Part shown: piece by piece, positions 23,546 to 34,620 of the stretch
Layout: every line of letters starts with the position of its first letter
How positions within the stretch are numbered: the first letter of the stretch is position 1
DNA from: Anisus vortex
Lineage: Eukaryota > Mollusca > Gastropoda > Planorbidae
Length of the DNA: 64,000 bases
Assembly: GCA_949126835.1 (NCBI GenBank)
Contig: OX421509.1
Coordinates: 10,761,420 to 10,825,419, forward strand
Direction of reading: 5' to 3'
Notes under the pieces: model-generated
Told to the model about the DNA's origin: nothing
Seen by the model: only the letters and a program-made list of their open reading frames with translations
Database searches by the model: none
Program-made: the position numbers and the translations under genes

Positions 23546-24289
23546 TATACAGTTGCATAGGTTAGGAGGACAAATGGGTTTAAATGGGGGGGGGGGAAAT
23601 ATGAGTGGGGTTGGGAAAAGTTGTGAGGGGGAAACAGCGCAAAGTGGGGGAAATGGTAAAATATAATTGTCGAAAAAGTGCACCTATAACCAAATAATAT
23701 TAAATCTACATACGTATCTTTAACATTTTTTAAATTTTAAAACACATTTTTCATAAAACTAATACTAAAAAAAAAAGAAATTGTCGTTTTTAAAAAAAAA
23801 GGGGTCGTGTCCCCCTCCCAGCCCTTACTCTTACAACTATGTCTATTGTTTTATAATCAAATATAATGTACAGAAAAACAATGATGATTGTAATATATAT
23901 TTGTTTGTTTAAATTTAACGTTATTTTATACATTTTTGTTTATTGAATAGAGCATCGGTGTCTAAGGAATTTCTGTGTTGTTATTACTTCGCCCTACGTT
24001 CATGACTCTAAATATATATCGTTTCGTTATGCAACGATCTAAGTGCCCTTTGTAATTTTCTCTGCCTGTGGTTCCATGCCATGAAGTTGTGCCTGTGTCA
24101 CAACCTTATTGTATCTCATTGATTCCCCTTGCTGTTTAGTAAAGGGGAGGTTTAGTTCATCCCTCCTCCCTCCGCTCCCTTTATGAGCCATCTGTTGTTG
24201 ACGTTAGAATACATTGCACGCAGGGTGTATTATGTAAATTATTAATATGTTAGCGCTTTGTAATATGCTATGTTAAAATGATAGATAAA

Positions 24290-24540
24290 AAAAAGTATCC
24301 CGTAGGACTATATTGAACCATTTGGCGTTGAAGCAGCGTTCACCATTTTCTGTGGCCATGGCATACTCAGAGATTGTGTGGACAGCACAATGCACATTCG
24401 CTTTCACTTTACCCCAATTAACTTGAGGTACCCATCAAAGCTGTGTTGACTCAGGGACACCCACAAGACCCGGGGAAAAATTCGTGTCTTACCAAGACCT
24501 TTGGTACGCCAGTCAAAAGTGCTGCCGTGCCCCCAAAATG
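24290..24540 (-). mobile_element. SINE family A copy in unit B, minus strand
   Basis: Paralogue of 12430-12680, with the same ends and internal motifs (tggccatggcatactcagag, gtaccca, ggtacgccagtc). Diverged by scattered changes. Confidence 0.6.
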
Positions 24541-24731
24541 ATGAAAAACATTTTTCAAATTGTTCTGTTTATAAAATGTTGTACTGTACACTAGACCCTG
24601 GTTATCACTGCGTTATAGTAAACATATGAATTCTATTTCTTCCCCGGTCAGCATTCGGGTATGAAATCCCGCTACTTTCAGGACAGTGTAAAGGGGAGGT
24701 TACTAGTCACATCGTTTATGAATGTAACAAT

Positions 24732-24778
24732 TAGTTATATATATATATAGATATATAGATAGATAGATAGATAGATGA

Positions 24779-24850
<72 letters not shown>
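24732..24850. repeat. (GATA)n microsatellite
   Basis: A short (AT)n passes into about 25 units of gata. The SINE at 24850-25075 follows directly and a second (GATA)n starts at 25076. Confidence 0.95.
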
Positions 24851-25075
24851 TAGGTCCAGGGGTTCGAATTCTAGTGAAGGCTAAGATTTATTTGCTGGTC
24901 TGGAGAGCGTCCCTGAGTCTAACCAGCTCTGATTGGTACCTGAATTTCGTTGGGGTAACGGGTAAAGTAATGGCGGCTGGGCATCGTTCTGGCCACACGA
25001 TTCCATTGTACGCCGTGGCAACATAAACCGGCCTTATGGATCAATCTGGTCTCGGGATACTTTACTTATGTATGA
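24850..25075 (+). mobile_element. tRNA-derived SINE family A, nearly full copy
   Basis: It starts with a B-box-like ggggttcgaattc and continues with aaggctaagatttatttg, ctggtctggagagcgtccc, ggggtaacgggtaaagtaat, tctggccacacgattcc and the 3' end gggatactttactt. The A-box part is replaced by the GATA array. The copies at 46390-46500 (5' part) and 50285-50590 (minus) share these blocks. Confidence 0.6.

Positions 25076-25113
<38 letters not shown>
25076..25113. repeat. (GATA)n microsatellite, second block
   Basis: About nine units of gata directly 3' of the SINE. The flanking arrangement suggests the SINE's own tail expanded. Confidence 0.95.
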
Positions 25114-25114
<1 letters not shown>

Positions 25115-25119
25115 TCGTT

Positions 25120-26226
25120 AGATCGATACATTGATTCAATAATAAATGTGATATTATTAAGAGATACAGAGATCGATAGTCAAATACATACAGATACAGA
25201 TACATACAAAATTACTATACAAATCGTATATCATATAATGTAAACTTATTGGCTAAGTTCTTAACGAGACTGTTGATAGATAATATTGTTAGATTGCAGC
25301 TCAGACTTCAATCCTTTTTGGCGGTTGGCTAGAGTATGATTATTTTAAGGCCAGCGAGAACCCACGTCGTTCTGAGCGTGATAAATAGTCTGCAGCGATT
25401 CCTCAAGTTAGTTAATTTAGCCTGGCATTCTCCAAATGATCTCAACAGTAATTCATATTCAAAACAAACTCCTTGACTTGTTATTTAAATGCAGAACCTT
25501 GAATGAACTGTATTAGTTGAAAAATGCACATATGGACAATAAAGGTATCATGATCAGTCCAAACAAACAATATGTCTGTCCTGTCGAAAGCTTAGCTAGC
25601 AAAAGAGACCCGTCCGCCGGTAGTTTGACTTTTTATACCCTTTCACCACCCTCCCCCGCCCGCCCCCCAAAAGCAAGCGGCGCAGGAACAATGAATAAAA
25701 AACTAAATATGACGTCAGAGGCTACCCTTGCAGACGACCAATCAGAAGTTTGCATTTAAGCAGACAGCTTGATTCTAGAAAAAATATTAATTACTTTCGC
25801 GGGCGATATTGGAGTATCTATTGGTTGTAAAAAAAGCAGACGATGTCTAGGATTTTACTGGTCTGGACTGGTTTAATGCATGAAGCGTTGATAGCCTAAC
25901 TTAATGCACAAGTCAAAAGCAGTCGTGTTATTAAGTAGAAAACCATGTCGAGGGGAAAATTAGTAAATGGGTGTTTTAAACTATGATGTTATACACCATA
26001 ACATAACAATATCCAAAAGTAAATACTTGTCTTACGTTTAGTAGAAGAAAAAAATTCTTGCATGTTGAAACCTGATACATTAAAACACAAACAACATTGA
26101 CCAAAAGTGAAATAACTCTTATCATTTTCAAAAAAACGTGTTAACTTATTCGTTCGATTGTTAGTTCACTACGGGAGTGGGATATACATAATTCATGATT
26201 AAAAAAAAAATACTCTTTCAATGTTT
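25120..26226. other. Intergenic DNA left of El1, no gene seen
   Basis: A stretch at 25620-25760 is GC-richer (gacgtcagaggctaccct, gacgaccaatcagaagtt), which may be a piece of an old LTR. The 80-codon frame over it has no domain. The remainder is AT-rich. Confidence 0.3.
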
Positions 26227-26231
26227 CCATC
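26227..26231. repeat. Target-site duplication of El1 (CCATC), left copy
   Basis: ccatc precedes the 5' LTR and is repeated at 33177-33181 after the 3' LTR. An exact 5-bp match supports a true, undisturbed insertion. Confidence 0.9.
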
Positions 26232-26595
26232 TGTGATGATTTAAAATATATATAGTTATTTTAGTGGGACATAATTTGTATAATCTCTAACCCGGTGTTA
26301 ATGTACAGAATAAACGAGTGACGTTTTACGATAAAAACAATGACGTGGGAGTTAGATTGAACGTAGCGGACATTTGAAGATAAAGAGAGACGACCTTAGA
26401 ATTTGGTAGTGGCTGAACGTGTTTTGGACTAGGCTATATAAACTGTGATATATTTGAATTCATCTTGTACATAAATTGCATTAAATATTGAGTTCTCATT
26501 TCTACTAAAAGCCGGCAGTTTGTTCATTGTTTATTATTATATAATGTGATCTCCCTGAGAGTTGTATACATAGTAATTACAAAATAACGGTCACA
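26232..26595 (+). repeat. El1 5' LTR
   Basis: 364 bp from TGTGATGATT to ACGGTCACA. It contains a likely TATA box (tatataaa, 26435-26442) and a poly(A) signal candidate attaaa at 26480. It matches the 3' LTR except for ggctgaacg against ggcttaacg. Confidence 0.95.
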
Positions 26596-26598
26596 TTA

Positions 26599-26612
26599 TT
26601 TGGCGCCCAACT
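26599..26612 (+). other. El1 primer-binding site
   Basis: Three bases after the LTR the sequence reads TGGCGCCCAAC, identical over 11 bases to the known primer-binding sites that pair with the 3' end of lysine tRNAs. The match stops after that, so lysine tRNA priming is likely but not certain. Confidence 0.7.
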
Positions 26613-27735
26613 AAAATTCGGAAGCTCAAGGTGAATTCGGAAGCCCAATGTGGAATATTGAAAATCAACGGAGAATGTTGAAGGAGAATCAAGGTGAATA
26701 TTATTGAAAATCAATTTGAAAGAAAGCCTACAATATATTGTGAAGCACAGCTTAAAGAATACCGCAAATGAACGTTTCTTACGACTAAAAGAAGACTAAA
26801 ATTCAATGTCAAGAAATATCGACGAGAAAGAAAATTTGACGGTTTAACAGTATAGCCTAGCACGTCTTGGAATTAAGCGCTACCAGTACATAACGGTGTA
26901 CATGAAGATAGAAACGGAAGTTTATGTATGTTACCAAGCAAGTCGGTTAAAAAGGCCACTGGAAGTTGAAAGGCGTCTCGGATACATTTTAAAAGTATCG
27001 AAAGTGGTAACAATTATTGAAACAATTGTAAAGCTGTGTTTAATAGGACAAGCTAAGTTTGTCAAGTGAAGAGATTAAAAGAAAATCTCCGTAGAACTAG
27101 TAAATGGTTCGAGAAAAGAAGAATACTTCAGAATAGTCACAGAACTAGAAGTCAGTTCAGTACAGTAGCAGAAGTAAAGTGAAATTGGAAGTAAAAAGAA
27201 ACTTCAACAAAGTGAAAGGATTGTAATCCTTAAGGAATTAATGAACATATTTTGGGCTGAAATAACCTGTGTGGTGGAGGATCATTTCGAGTTTGGAACC
27301 GGGATTCGGAGACGGGAAGGAAAAGGAACGCGTTTTTTAAGATAAGTAAACTGGTGTATACGTTATGTTGTAGTATAGTATATGCCTAGATTTTTCTTGT
27401 GAAATCACTGGCATGTATTAGTTTCTTTTAGGAATTTTGTGTATACACTTATTGAAAAGTCCCTGTAAGTCAGGTTAGTTGAAAAAGACTTTTCATAAGT
27501 GTATATTACATAATATATGTTAGATTGTATAGTCTTGTATGCACAGTGTTATCATATTGTTTATATATTTGTCATAGTAAATTTTTTGTGAATCTCGAGT
27601 CTCATCTACTATCTGTGGTGTTCTTATTTTTATATGTATTGATTATTATATTGCTATTTATTTTATGCATATTGCAATATTGCTTCCATTTTAAATTATA
27701 TTAGTTTGTTGTAGGTATATATTTATTAATTAAAA

Positions 27736-28371
27736 ATGGAGGGGTCCTCAGTGGACATATTAGCAAATTATATAAGTTGTGGTAAGGAGTTGGGATATGC
27801 TGGTAAGGAATTGGATGAGTGGGCGGAGAGAAAATATAGAGAGCAGTTAGAAAGATTAGAAAGGGCTAAAGAAAAAGCAAGAGCTGATGAGATTGAGCTA
27901 GAGAGATTAAAACAAATTAATAAAGAAAAAGATAAAGAAAGAGAAGATAAGGTTAGAGCTGATGAGATGGAACTAAAGAGATTAGAGAGGGAGGAAAAGG
28001 AGAAAGATAGAATTTTTCAGCTAAAAAAGTTAGAATTAGAAGCTAAGAATAATACTTCAAATGTAAACATTGGAGTCACTAGACCTATTGTTGACCAGGA
28101 AATGGCTATTAGAAATAACATGTGTAGATTTACTTTCCAATTGTTTAATGAAAAGGATGGTTCTATTGATACATTTCTAAAAAAATTTGAAATGGAAATG
28201 GAGAGACAAAATTTTTCTTCATGTTATTGGTCAGGACTACTTGGAAAATCCTTTACTGGAGATATTCCATCAAAAATTTGTATGGAACAATCAGATTATG
28301 CATCTGTCAAGGAACAATTGTTAAGACATTTTGGAAGTACAGAGGAGGCTTATAGAAAGAAATTTTTTTGA
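27736..28371 (+). CDS. El1 gag, N-terminal part (matrix-like coiled coil and capsid start)
   Basis: 211 codons. Residues 1-45 contain the KELGYAGKELDEW motif typical of SCAN-like gag proteins of invertebrate gypsy elements. Residues 45-115 are a charged coiled coil rich in Glu, Lys and Arg. Residues about 130-211 are the start of the capsid domain (FQLFNEKDGSIDTFLKKFE, LRHFGSTEEAYRKKFF). The frame stops right after a run of seven T at 28365-28371, in mid-capsid. The rest of the domain is in the +1 frame, so a one-base gain in the T run is the likely cause. No leaderless ATG competes; the start follows a long AT-rich leader. Confidence 0.85.
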   Translation: MEGSSVDILANYISCGKELGYAGKELDEWAERKYREQLERLERAKEKARADEIELERLKQINKEKDKEREDKVRADEMELKRLEREEKEKDRIFQLKKLELEAKNNTSNVNIGVTRPIVDQEMAIRNNMCRFTFQLFNEKDGSIDTFLKKFEMEMERQNFSSCYWSGLLGKSFTGDIPSKICMEQSDYASVKEQLLRHFGSTEEAYRKKFF

Positions 28372-31300
28372 AATGACTTTATCAAAGGAAGAAGATCCAA
28401 AAAGTTATTTTGACTCATTGACAAGTGCTATGGACAAATGGTTAAAATGTGCTAAAATAGAAAAATCATTTGAGGAACTGAAGAATTTTATTATTAGAGA
28501 TAAGGCAATATACTCACTTGATAGGACTCTCAAAGCATTCATTCAGGAGAGATCTCCCAAGACTATAGAGGAAATAGTTGACCTGATTAGGAACTATAAA
28601 TTAGCTCATCCCATGGCACCTACTTCTAAAGGAGAGGATTACCAGGATATAATATGCTTTGCTAAAGGCAATGATAATTTTCAAAGAGGAAGACAATTAT
28701 CAAGGAGCAAGATGAAGTGTGGTAATTGTGGAAGAAATAACCATGTTACTAAGGATTGTAAAGATAAGAGAGATAACACATTGACATGTTTTATATGTAA
28801 AAAGAAAGGACATATAGCAAGAAATTGCTTCAGAAGGTCAAGTTCTGCTGGAAACAATAATAATAATAATAGATCTCAGGGATATACACAACAAAGAGAT
28901 CACAACTCCAGATTTAATCAGAACAGGAATCATTGTGGAGCTGTGTTATCAAGAAGCAAAGGAATAAAGTTTTTTCCAGGATATGTGGGATTAATACCAG
29001 TTTTTGCAGTTCGCGACACAGGAGCCTCTATCATTGCAATAAACAGCAAATATGTTCAGTCAAATCAATACACTGGTGAGGTAGCAGATTGTACATCATT
29101 TGATGGAAGAGTGATTAAATTAAGGTTGGCCTACATTGATATTAGGACACCATATATTACAGGTAGAGTACTGGCTCATGTTATAAATGATGCACCAATA
29201 GATTTAATTATTGGAAATGTTGAATCAGTTAAAGAATGTACTAGAGAGGAAATAGAAGCATGGGAATTTAATAATAATCAAGCACAATGTAATGTGATTA
29301 ATGAATGTAAAGCAAGCAATACTGAAGAAAGTCAGACAATGGTGAATAATGAAAAAGACACATCAGTTGATAGTGAATCATTACTGAATGAAAACTTTAA
29401 TTTGGAAAAATTCAAAAAGGAACAAAGAGAGGATACTACATTGAATAGACTATTCAAATCTACAGAGAAAGGAAATACTAATAAAAATAGTGTATGCAAA
29501 GTGAAAAATGATACACAACTATTAGTCAGAGAGATACTCATAAATGGCAGACAAGTGGAACAAATAGTTGTACCATATAAATATAGAACAGAAATAATGA
29601 CTAATGCTCATTCTATACCATTGGCTGGTCATATGGGAGTTGGCAAAACCAAAAACAGAATAATACAACATTACTTTTGGCCTAAAATGTCCAAAGATGT
29701 GAAAAGATTTGTTAAACAATGCAAAGTGTGTCAGATGAAAGGATCTGGAAGTAATTTTACCAAAGCACCAATACAAACAGGAGTGACTGCAACTAGACCA
29801 TTTCAGAAGGTAGCCATAGATATCATTGGTTTGATGCCTATTATGTCTAACAGAGGACATAGATATATCCTTACATTGATTGATATATGTTCAAGGTATG
29901 CAGAGGCAGTACCATTAAAGAAAATTGAATCTACAGATATAGTGCAAGCATTATATTTAATATTTACTAGAATTGGATTTCCTGAAGAGATAATATCAGA
30001 TAGAGGAACTCAATTTACATCAAAATTGACTAAGGAATTTATGGAAACATTTGGAATAAAACAGAAGTTTACAACACCCTATCATCCACAATGTAATGGA
30101 ATGTGTGAGAGATTTAACAAAACTCTGAAGGAAATGTTGTCAAAAGTTAGTAATGAGGATCCAAAGAATTGGGATTTGGCAATTCCATCAATTTTATTTG
30201 CATATAGAGAAACTACTCATGATAGTACAGGTTTTTCACCCTTTGAACTAATATATAGAGGTAATTCAAGAGGTCAGCTTGAGAGAATTGATGCAAAAAT
30301 AAAATGTCATAGGCATAAGAATGAGACAGAAAAAGAATTTTGGAAGGGTTATTTTTCTAATGATAAATCTGTGGTAGATTGGAAATTGGACAAAATTAAT
30401 CTTGAGAAAAAAGAAGAGGAAAGAGAAAAAAAGGTTCAATTAAATAAAATGAATCTAGGGATGAAAATCATGGAGTTAAATAATGAAGATAGCTTATGTG
30501 ATAATGTTGTTGATGTAGTTAAGAAGGATGATATAGAAAATGAAAAATCAAAAATCTTAAGTGGAGAACCTAAAGTTTTATTGGAAGAATCTAAGAGCTT
30601 AGATTATATTTGTAGGAGTATATTGGATGAACCAAAGATTATTAGTGAAGAGCCGAAGGGGATATTTGAAGAAGAACAGGTTATATTTGAAGCATTAGAC
30701 TTAAAGGTCATAAGAGAAGTTAGGATACAAATAGAAGAGGCACATATTAGAAAAGAGTCAGAGATCATTAGTAAAGAGTCAGTGGTTACTATGAAAGAGT
30801 CATTGGAAGTGATAGATAAGAATATAGTTCATGCAATGATTGAGAAAGAGAAACACTTAGAAATGAGTGATGTGCATAATGAATTTAATGATAAGTGTTT
30901 ATTGGATAAGGTTGATACAAGAGTATTAAATGGTAAGTCAGTACAAGACAGTGTACTAAAGGATTGTCAGAAGGACCATATGGGAATTGATGATTGTCAG
31001 ATGGGAGAAATGGCAATTATAGATAATCAGGATATGTTATGTGAAGATTGTGAAGAGGAGAAGATAAAGGGGTCTGATATGTTGATTGAATATGGTCATA
31101 AGGAGAAAGATGATTTTAAGTTGTTGTGTAGAGAGTGTTTTGAGAAAAATGAAGTGAAGTTTGTGGTGATGGAGACAAATGAAAAAGAGAAAGTGATGGA
31201 AATAGATAAAGGTGAAGAAAACATATGCTGTGAATTAGGGTTATTGAAAAGAGAAAAAGATGTAAGTGGTATGTTGGAAAGTAATTGTGGGAGTTTGATT

Positions 31301-31456
31301 AAGAGTATGTCAGAAAAGGGTTGTAGAAGAATGAAGGTGAGTCAGGAATTGGTTAGGTTTAAATCTTGTAGTATCAGTAAAAATACTAAAAGAGTTGGTG
31401 AAAGGTATTTGTTTAAATCTGATAGACCCAAGGTTTTTGTAAAGAAAAAATGGTAG
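28331..31456 (+). CDS. El1 gag C-term, protease, integrase and unknown C-terminal extension
   Basis: Open from 28331, no ATG at the start; true continuation of gag begins near 28372. Order by residue: capsid end 14-100; two CCHC zinc knuckles at about 129-165; aspartic protease with DTGAS near 229 and LIIG near 295; integrase zinc finger (H..H..C..C) 425-465; integrase core with D near 494, D near 557 and E near 592, D-D-35-E spacing. No RT or RNase H. After FSPFELIYRGNSRGQL (about 650) the usual GPY/F end is missing. Instead about 390 residues rich in Lys and Glu follow, with loose SEEPK/ISKES repeats and a few Cys pairs (CEDCEEE, CRECFE). I do not recognise this part. It is unbroken up to the stop. 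Confidence 0.88.
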   Translation: MEVQRRLIERNFFEMTLSKEEDPKSYFDSLTSAMDKWLKCAKIEKSFEELKNFIIRDKAIYSLDRTLKAFIQERSPKTIEEIVDLIRNYKLAHPMAPTSKGEDYQDIICFAKGNDNFQRGRQLSRSKMKCGNCGRNNHVTKDCKDKRDNTLTCFICKKKGHIARNCFRRSSSAGNNNNNNRSQGYTQQRDHNSRFNQNRNHCGAVLSRSKGIKFFPGYVGLIPVFAVRDTGASIIAINSKYVQSNQYTGEVADCTSFDGRVIKLRLAYIDIRTPYITGRVLAHVINDAPIDLIIGNVESVKECTREEIEAWEFNNNQAQCNVINECKASNTEESQTMVNNEKDTSVDSESLLNENFNLEKFKKEQREDTTLNRLFKSTEKGNTNKNSVCKVKNDTQLLVREILINGRQVEQIVVPYKYRTEIMTNAHSIPLAGHMGVGKTKNRIIQHYFWPKMSKDVKRFVKQCKVCQMKGSGSNFTKAPIQTGVTATRPFQKVAIDIIGLMPIMSNRGHRYILTLIDICSRYAEAVPLKKIESTDIVQALYLIFTRIGFPEEIISDRGTQFTSKLTKEFMETFGIKQKFTTPYHPQCNGMCERFNKTLKEMLSKVSNEDPKNWDLAIPSILFAYRETTHDSTGFSPFELIYRGNSRGQLERIDAKIKCHRHKNETEKEFWKGYFSNDKSVVDWKLDKINLEKKEEEREKKVQLNKMNLGMKIMELNNEDSLCDNVVDVVKKDDIENEKSKILSGEPKVLLEESKSLDYICRSILDEPKIISEEPKGIFEEEQVIFEALDLKVIREVRIQIEEAHIRKESEIISKESVVTMKESLEVIDKNIVHAMIEKEKHLEMSDVHNEFNDKCLLDKVDTRVLNGKSVQDSVLKDCQKDHMGIDDCQMGEMAIIDNQDMLCEDCEEEKIKGSDMLIEYGHKEKDDFKLLCRECFEKNEVKFVVMETNEKEKVMEIDKGEENICCELGLLKREKDVSGMLESNCGSLIKSMSEKGCRRMKVSQELVRFKSCSISKNTKRVGERYLFKSDRPKVFVKKKW

Positions 31457-32007
31457 TTTATGAATTATTATTTCAGAGGATTGACTTAGTTTTGACTATG
31501 CATTGGACTGGTTTATGGTGAATGGATTTGTGGTATAATTATGGCTTGGAAAAATATATATATTCTGGTTTTGTAGTGGTGAGGAACAAGAATTGAGAAT
31601 ATCTATGATACAATACTATAGATTTGGTATAATAGTATGTAAATAGTAAATGGAAAACACTCATGGTTATTAAAGTGGTTGAAAAAAAAGGTGACTAATT
31701 TGTTGTTTAGATGTGGTGTTTAAGGTGTGTTGTTTGATACGTAATCACCAGTTTGGAACGCGGTTAAAAATTATTTTTCATGTAAATATAAAGTATAGAT
31801 ACGGTGTTAATGAAATATTGATTTTTTCCAAAGGTTCTGGATGAGAAATGGTTCTACAACGGAAGCACGGTGATTCAAGCACAACGTACCATTTGTAAGT
31901 GAGAGATGTTCTATCACGTCCTCACATTATCGTGAACGGTTTTTATGGACACCATATCAAACGCAAACATGAAGACATCATATGAAGAGTACATTTATGG
32001 TGCTGAC

Positions 32008-32185
32008 ATGGAATCGAGGTCTTGTCATCGCTATATCAAGGTATATTGACATTATCAACATGGAATCGAGGTCTTGTCATCGCTATATCAAGGTATATTG
32101 ACATAATCAACATAGAATCAAGGTCATGTCGTTGCATGATTAAGGTACATTTACATTGTCAACGCAGAATGAAGGTCATGTCATC
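32008..32185 (+). repeat. 52-bp tandem repeat in El1
   Basis: Two near-identical copies begin catggaatcgaggtcttgtc and end aggtatattgaca. One or two diverged copies follow (catagaatcaaggtcatgtc). Confidence 0.85.
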
Positions 32186-32798
32186 AACATATGGAGGAAT
32201 CAACAGATCAACACGTTATTGATAACATTATACATTTTTTTTGGTTTATGACCAATTCAACACTATATTGCTTACAGACAGACAGCTCGTGGTTAAGTAT
32301 TCAATGGTAGATTCTTGAGATGTATCTGTGAACAATGCATTGTAATTATTGTTGTGATATTATTGGAACTATTTTATCAAGGTGTTGAAACTCTACAGGA
32401 TGGATAATCTACAAAGGACCTATGAAATATTCAATGAATGTATTGTTGGACGTTCAGAAGAGGAAGGTTGCAATGATATTACATGGACCAGTATGAACTG
32501 TTAGGTTTTCGGATTTGATGATATTTATACTATTGGTTTGTGTATTCTATCAATACAGGACAGGATATACTGTGGAACCTTATGGACCTATTAGTGAAAG
32601 TTATTGGTTAACATATATTGATGAATACGTTGGTTTTGTTATATGTTATTTGTGTTGCATAACATGTTTTGATATAAATTGGGATAATTGTAATTTTTCA
32701 TATAGTTCTAGTTATTGAAGAGATATATATTTTATCAAAGTATTTGACGGAGATAAGAATTTTTTTTTTATATAGAAATTTGTATGACAAATTTAAAG

Positions 32799-32812
32799 GG
32801 TCGATGGGGGAA
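32799..32812 (+). other. El1 polypurine tract
   Basis: gggtcgatgggggaa directly precedes the 3' LTR. The purine run gatgggggaa is short but correctly placed for plus-strand priming. Confidence 0.6.
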
Positions 32813-33176
32813 TGTGATGATTTAAAATATATATAGTTATTTTAGTGGGACATAATTTGTATAATCTCTAACCCGGTGTTAATGTACAGAATAAACGAGT
32901 GACGTTTTACGATAAAAACAATGACGTGGGAGTTAGATTGAACGTAGCGGACATTTGAAGATAAAGAGAGACGACCTTAGAATTTGGTAGTGGCTTAACG
33001 TGTTTTGGACTAGGCTATATAAACTGTGATATATTTGAATTCATCTTGTACATAAATTGCATTAAATATTGAGTTCTCATTTCTACTAAAAGCCGGCAGT
33101 TTGTTCATTGTTTATTATTATATAATGTGATCTCCCTGAGAGTTGTATACATAGTAATTACAAAATAACGGTCACA
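32813..33176 (+). repeat. El1 3' LTR
   Basis: 364 bp, TGTGATGATT to GGTCACA, followed by the CCATC target duplication at 33177-33181. Confidence 0.95.
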
Positions 33177-33181
33177 CCATC

Positions 33182-33890
33182 TAAGAGATCAATGGTCTGG
33201 TGTTGATTTGAATACGCTTTTGTGTATTAAACAACAACACTAATTTCAATACCTCAGTTTTTTTTATTGTGGCCTTATACGGGATTACACTCATGTTCTG
33301 TTCCGTTTCAACGAGCGTTATTAATGTGCTATGCAACTAAATATTTCATTAGAAGGGTTTAAACAATGTAGCTATACATCCGACATCTTGGAGGGGAATC
33401 TATTAGTTAAGTTTACGCATTAGAAGGCTGGAAATTGTGTCAGCTATTTTGAAGTAGTTCTAGTATTCTTACTTTGAAAAAACACAGTTTAGACTGATAA
33501 ACTGCCTAATAAATAATTTTTTCAAATATTTAATCCAATGTATTGATATTAGACAGTTATTGTTACACTATTATTGCTTTTTAAATACTTTTTTAAACAA
33601 TCTCACATTTTTCTTTCAATTTAAGAACCAGATCTTAGTCTGCAGTATATAAATTCATAACAATAGCTGTTATAATTTAACCCTTTTTTTAAAGCACATA
33701 AGGGTTAATAACACCTATATTTTTTTTTATAATTTGGCTTACCTTCCATTTTTCAATTCCCCAATCAGATTCAGCTGTGTGTTTTATCTATGCTTGGGTT
33801 TTAAATAAATAATTGATATATATTTTTTGCCATAGAAAATGGCCGACAGAGAGTTTTTTTTTTAAGTTCATATATCTTTTTTTTTTTTAA
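33182..33890. other. Intergenic DNA between El1 and El2, no gene seen
   Basis: AT-rich with several T8-T12 runs. No repeat family or coding frame was recognised. Confidence 0.3.
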
Positions 33891-34016
33891 CAAGAAGATA
33901 ATTCAATTAAGTGTTCTATTATCGCTTTGAATTTATATTAACTGTCTTTCCATGCATAATTTTGCTGATAGCTTTATTATTTAAACAATTATGATTTTAA
34001 AAAAAAAATTTCATAT

Positions 34017-34615
34017 TGTTACGAGTAGATTTATTTCCATATTATATTGGTTCTGTTATTATTAACTAAAGTTAAAATGAAATAATCTTAAACCCGAAAT
34101 GTTTCCGTGTTAGGAATAAAACATGCATATGTCTAGACACTACGTCATAGCGATAAAATACGTCATATGCACGAGGGTGGAATTCCGTTTAGTTTAGTTC
34201 TAGTTTGGGCGCTAATGTGTGAGGACTGTTTTTGACCACTTTCTTAAAGATAGGATTACAGCTTAACTCATTATAGAAGAATCTCAACTGATTAAGTTTC
34301 ATTATATAATACTGGTACATGTATTCTGTGGTATTGTTATATTTTATCATCTCAACTTGTTGGAATAAAATTGTGTTCAATTTCAAACAGGATTGTGGAT
34401 TTCCTATATATTAAGGTACAGTTTATCTAAATCACTTTATACACAAAAGATTCATATCGCCACGAGTCAAATAAACATCAAATCTAATTCAATAACATCA
34501 ATATAAATTCTTATACAACCTTGTGAGATCCAAGATGGATATGAATCAAAATAATATATAATAATACATTACTAAAAATATCATCTAACGTCAGTAGCTG
34601 ATTTCGCACGTGACA
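34017..34615 (+). repeat. El2 5' LTR
   Basis: 599 bp. It differs from the 3' LTR at ggaattccg/ggaataccg and agaatctc/agactctc. A 65-codon antisense frame inside both LTRs is a chance frame. Confidence 0.95.
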
Positions 34616-34620
34616 AAAGA

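Larger units (their letters stand above)
20416..24664. repeat. Segmental duplication, unit B (lectin gene 2)
   Basis: Counterpart of unit A. It opens with the same bases as position 1 of the window and ends near gcattcgggtatgaaat. It lacks the LINE/solo LTR and the 8348-11797 element found in unit A, so it shows the empty site of the latter (about 23685, ataaccaaataatatt). It has its own insertion of about 1.4 kb in intron 1 (about 21165-22620). Confidence 0.75.
31457..32812 (+). other. El1 3' non-coding region
   Basis: It holds a 52-bp tandem repeat (see 32008-32185) and a 67-codon frame at 32515-32718 with two hydrophobic stretches (MIFILLVCVFY, YVGFVICYLCCITCF). The frame could be an envelope-like remnant or chance, and I do not call it a gene. 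The region ends with the polypurine tract. Confidence 0.5.
26232..33176 (+). mobile_element. El1: RT-less Ty3/gypsy (Gmr1-like) LTR retrotransposon
   Basis: A complete 6945-bp element: 364-bp LTRs that differ at one site I could find, a 5-bp TSD, a primer-binding site, a long leader (26596-27735), and gag, protease and integrase coding sequence. No reverse transcriptase or RNase H is present in any frame between the LTRs. Near-identical LTRs mean recent insertion, so the enzyme must have been supplied in trans or lost afterwards. It lies between lectin genes 2 and 3. The Gmr1-like placement rests on the gag type and the structures of El2 and El3. Confidence 0.9.

Noticed and set aside
23144..23666. 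Overlapping open frames with FSAICAIFSHLCNFQP-like repeats
   Set aside because: Three frames are open at once because the 18-20 bp unit has no stops. This is a promoter-proximal tandem repeat.
24732..25113. Possible CRISPR-like or regulatory array
   Set aside because: Simple GATA microsatellites around a SINE in eukaryotic DNA.
25517..25759. 80-codon plus-strand frame
   Set aside because: No domain, low-complexity Pro/Ser middle, and the surrounding DNA looks like a degraded repeat.
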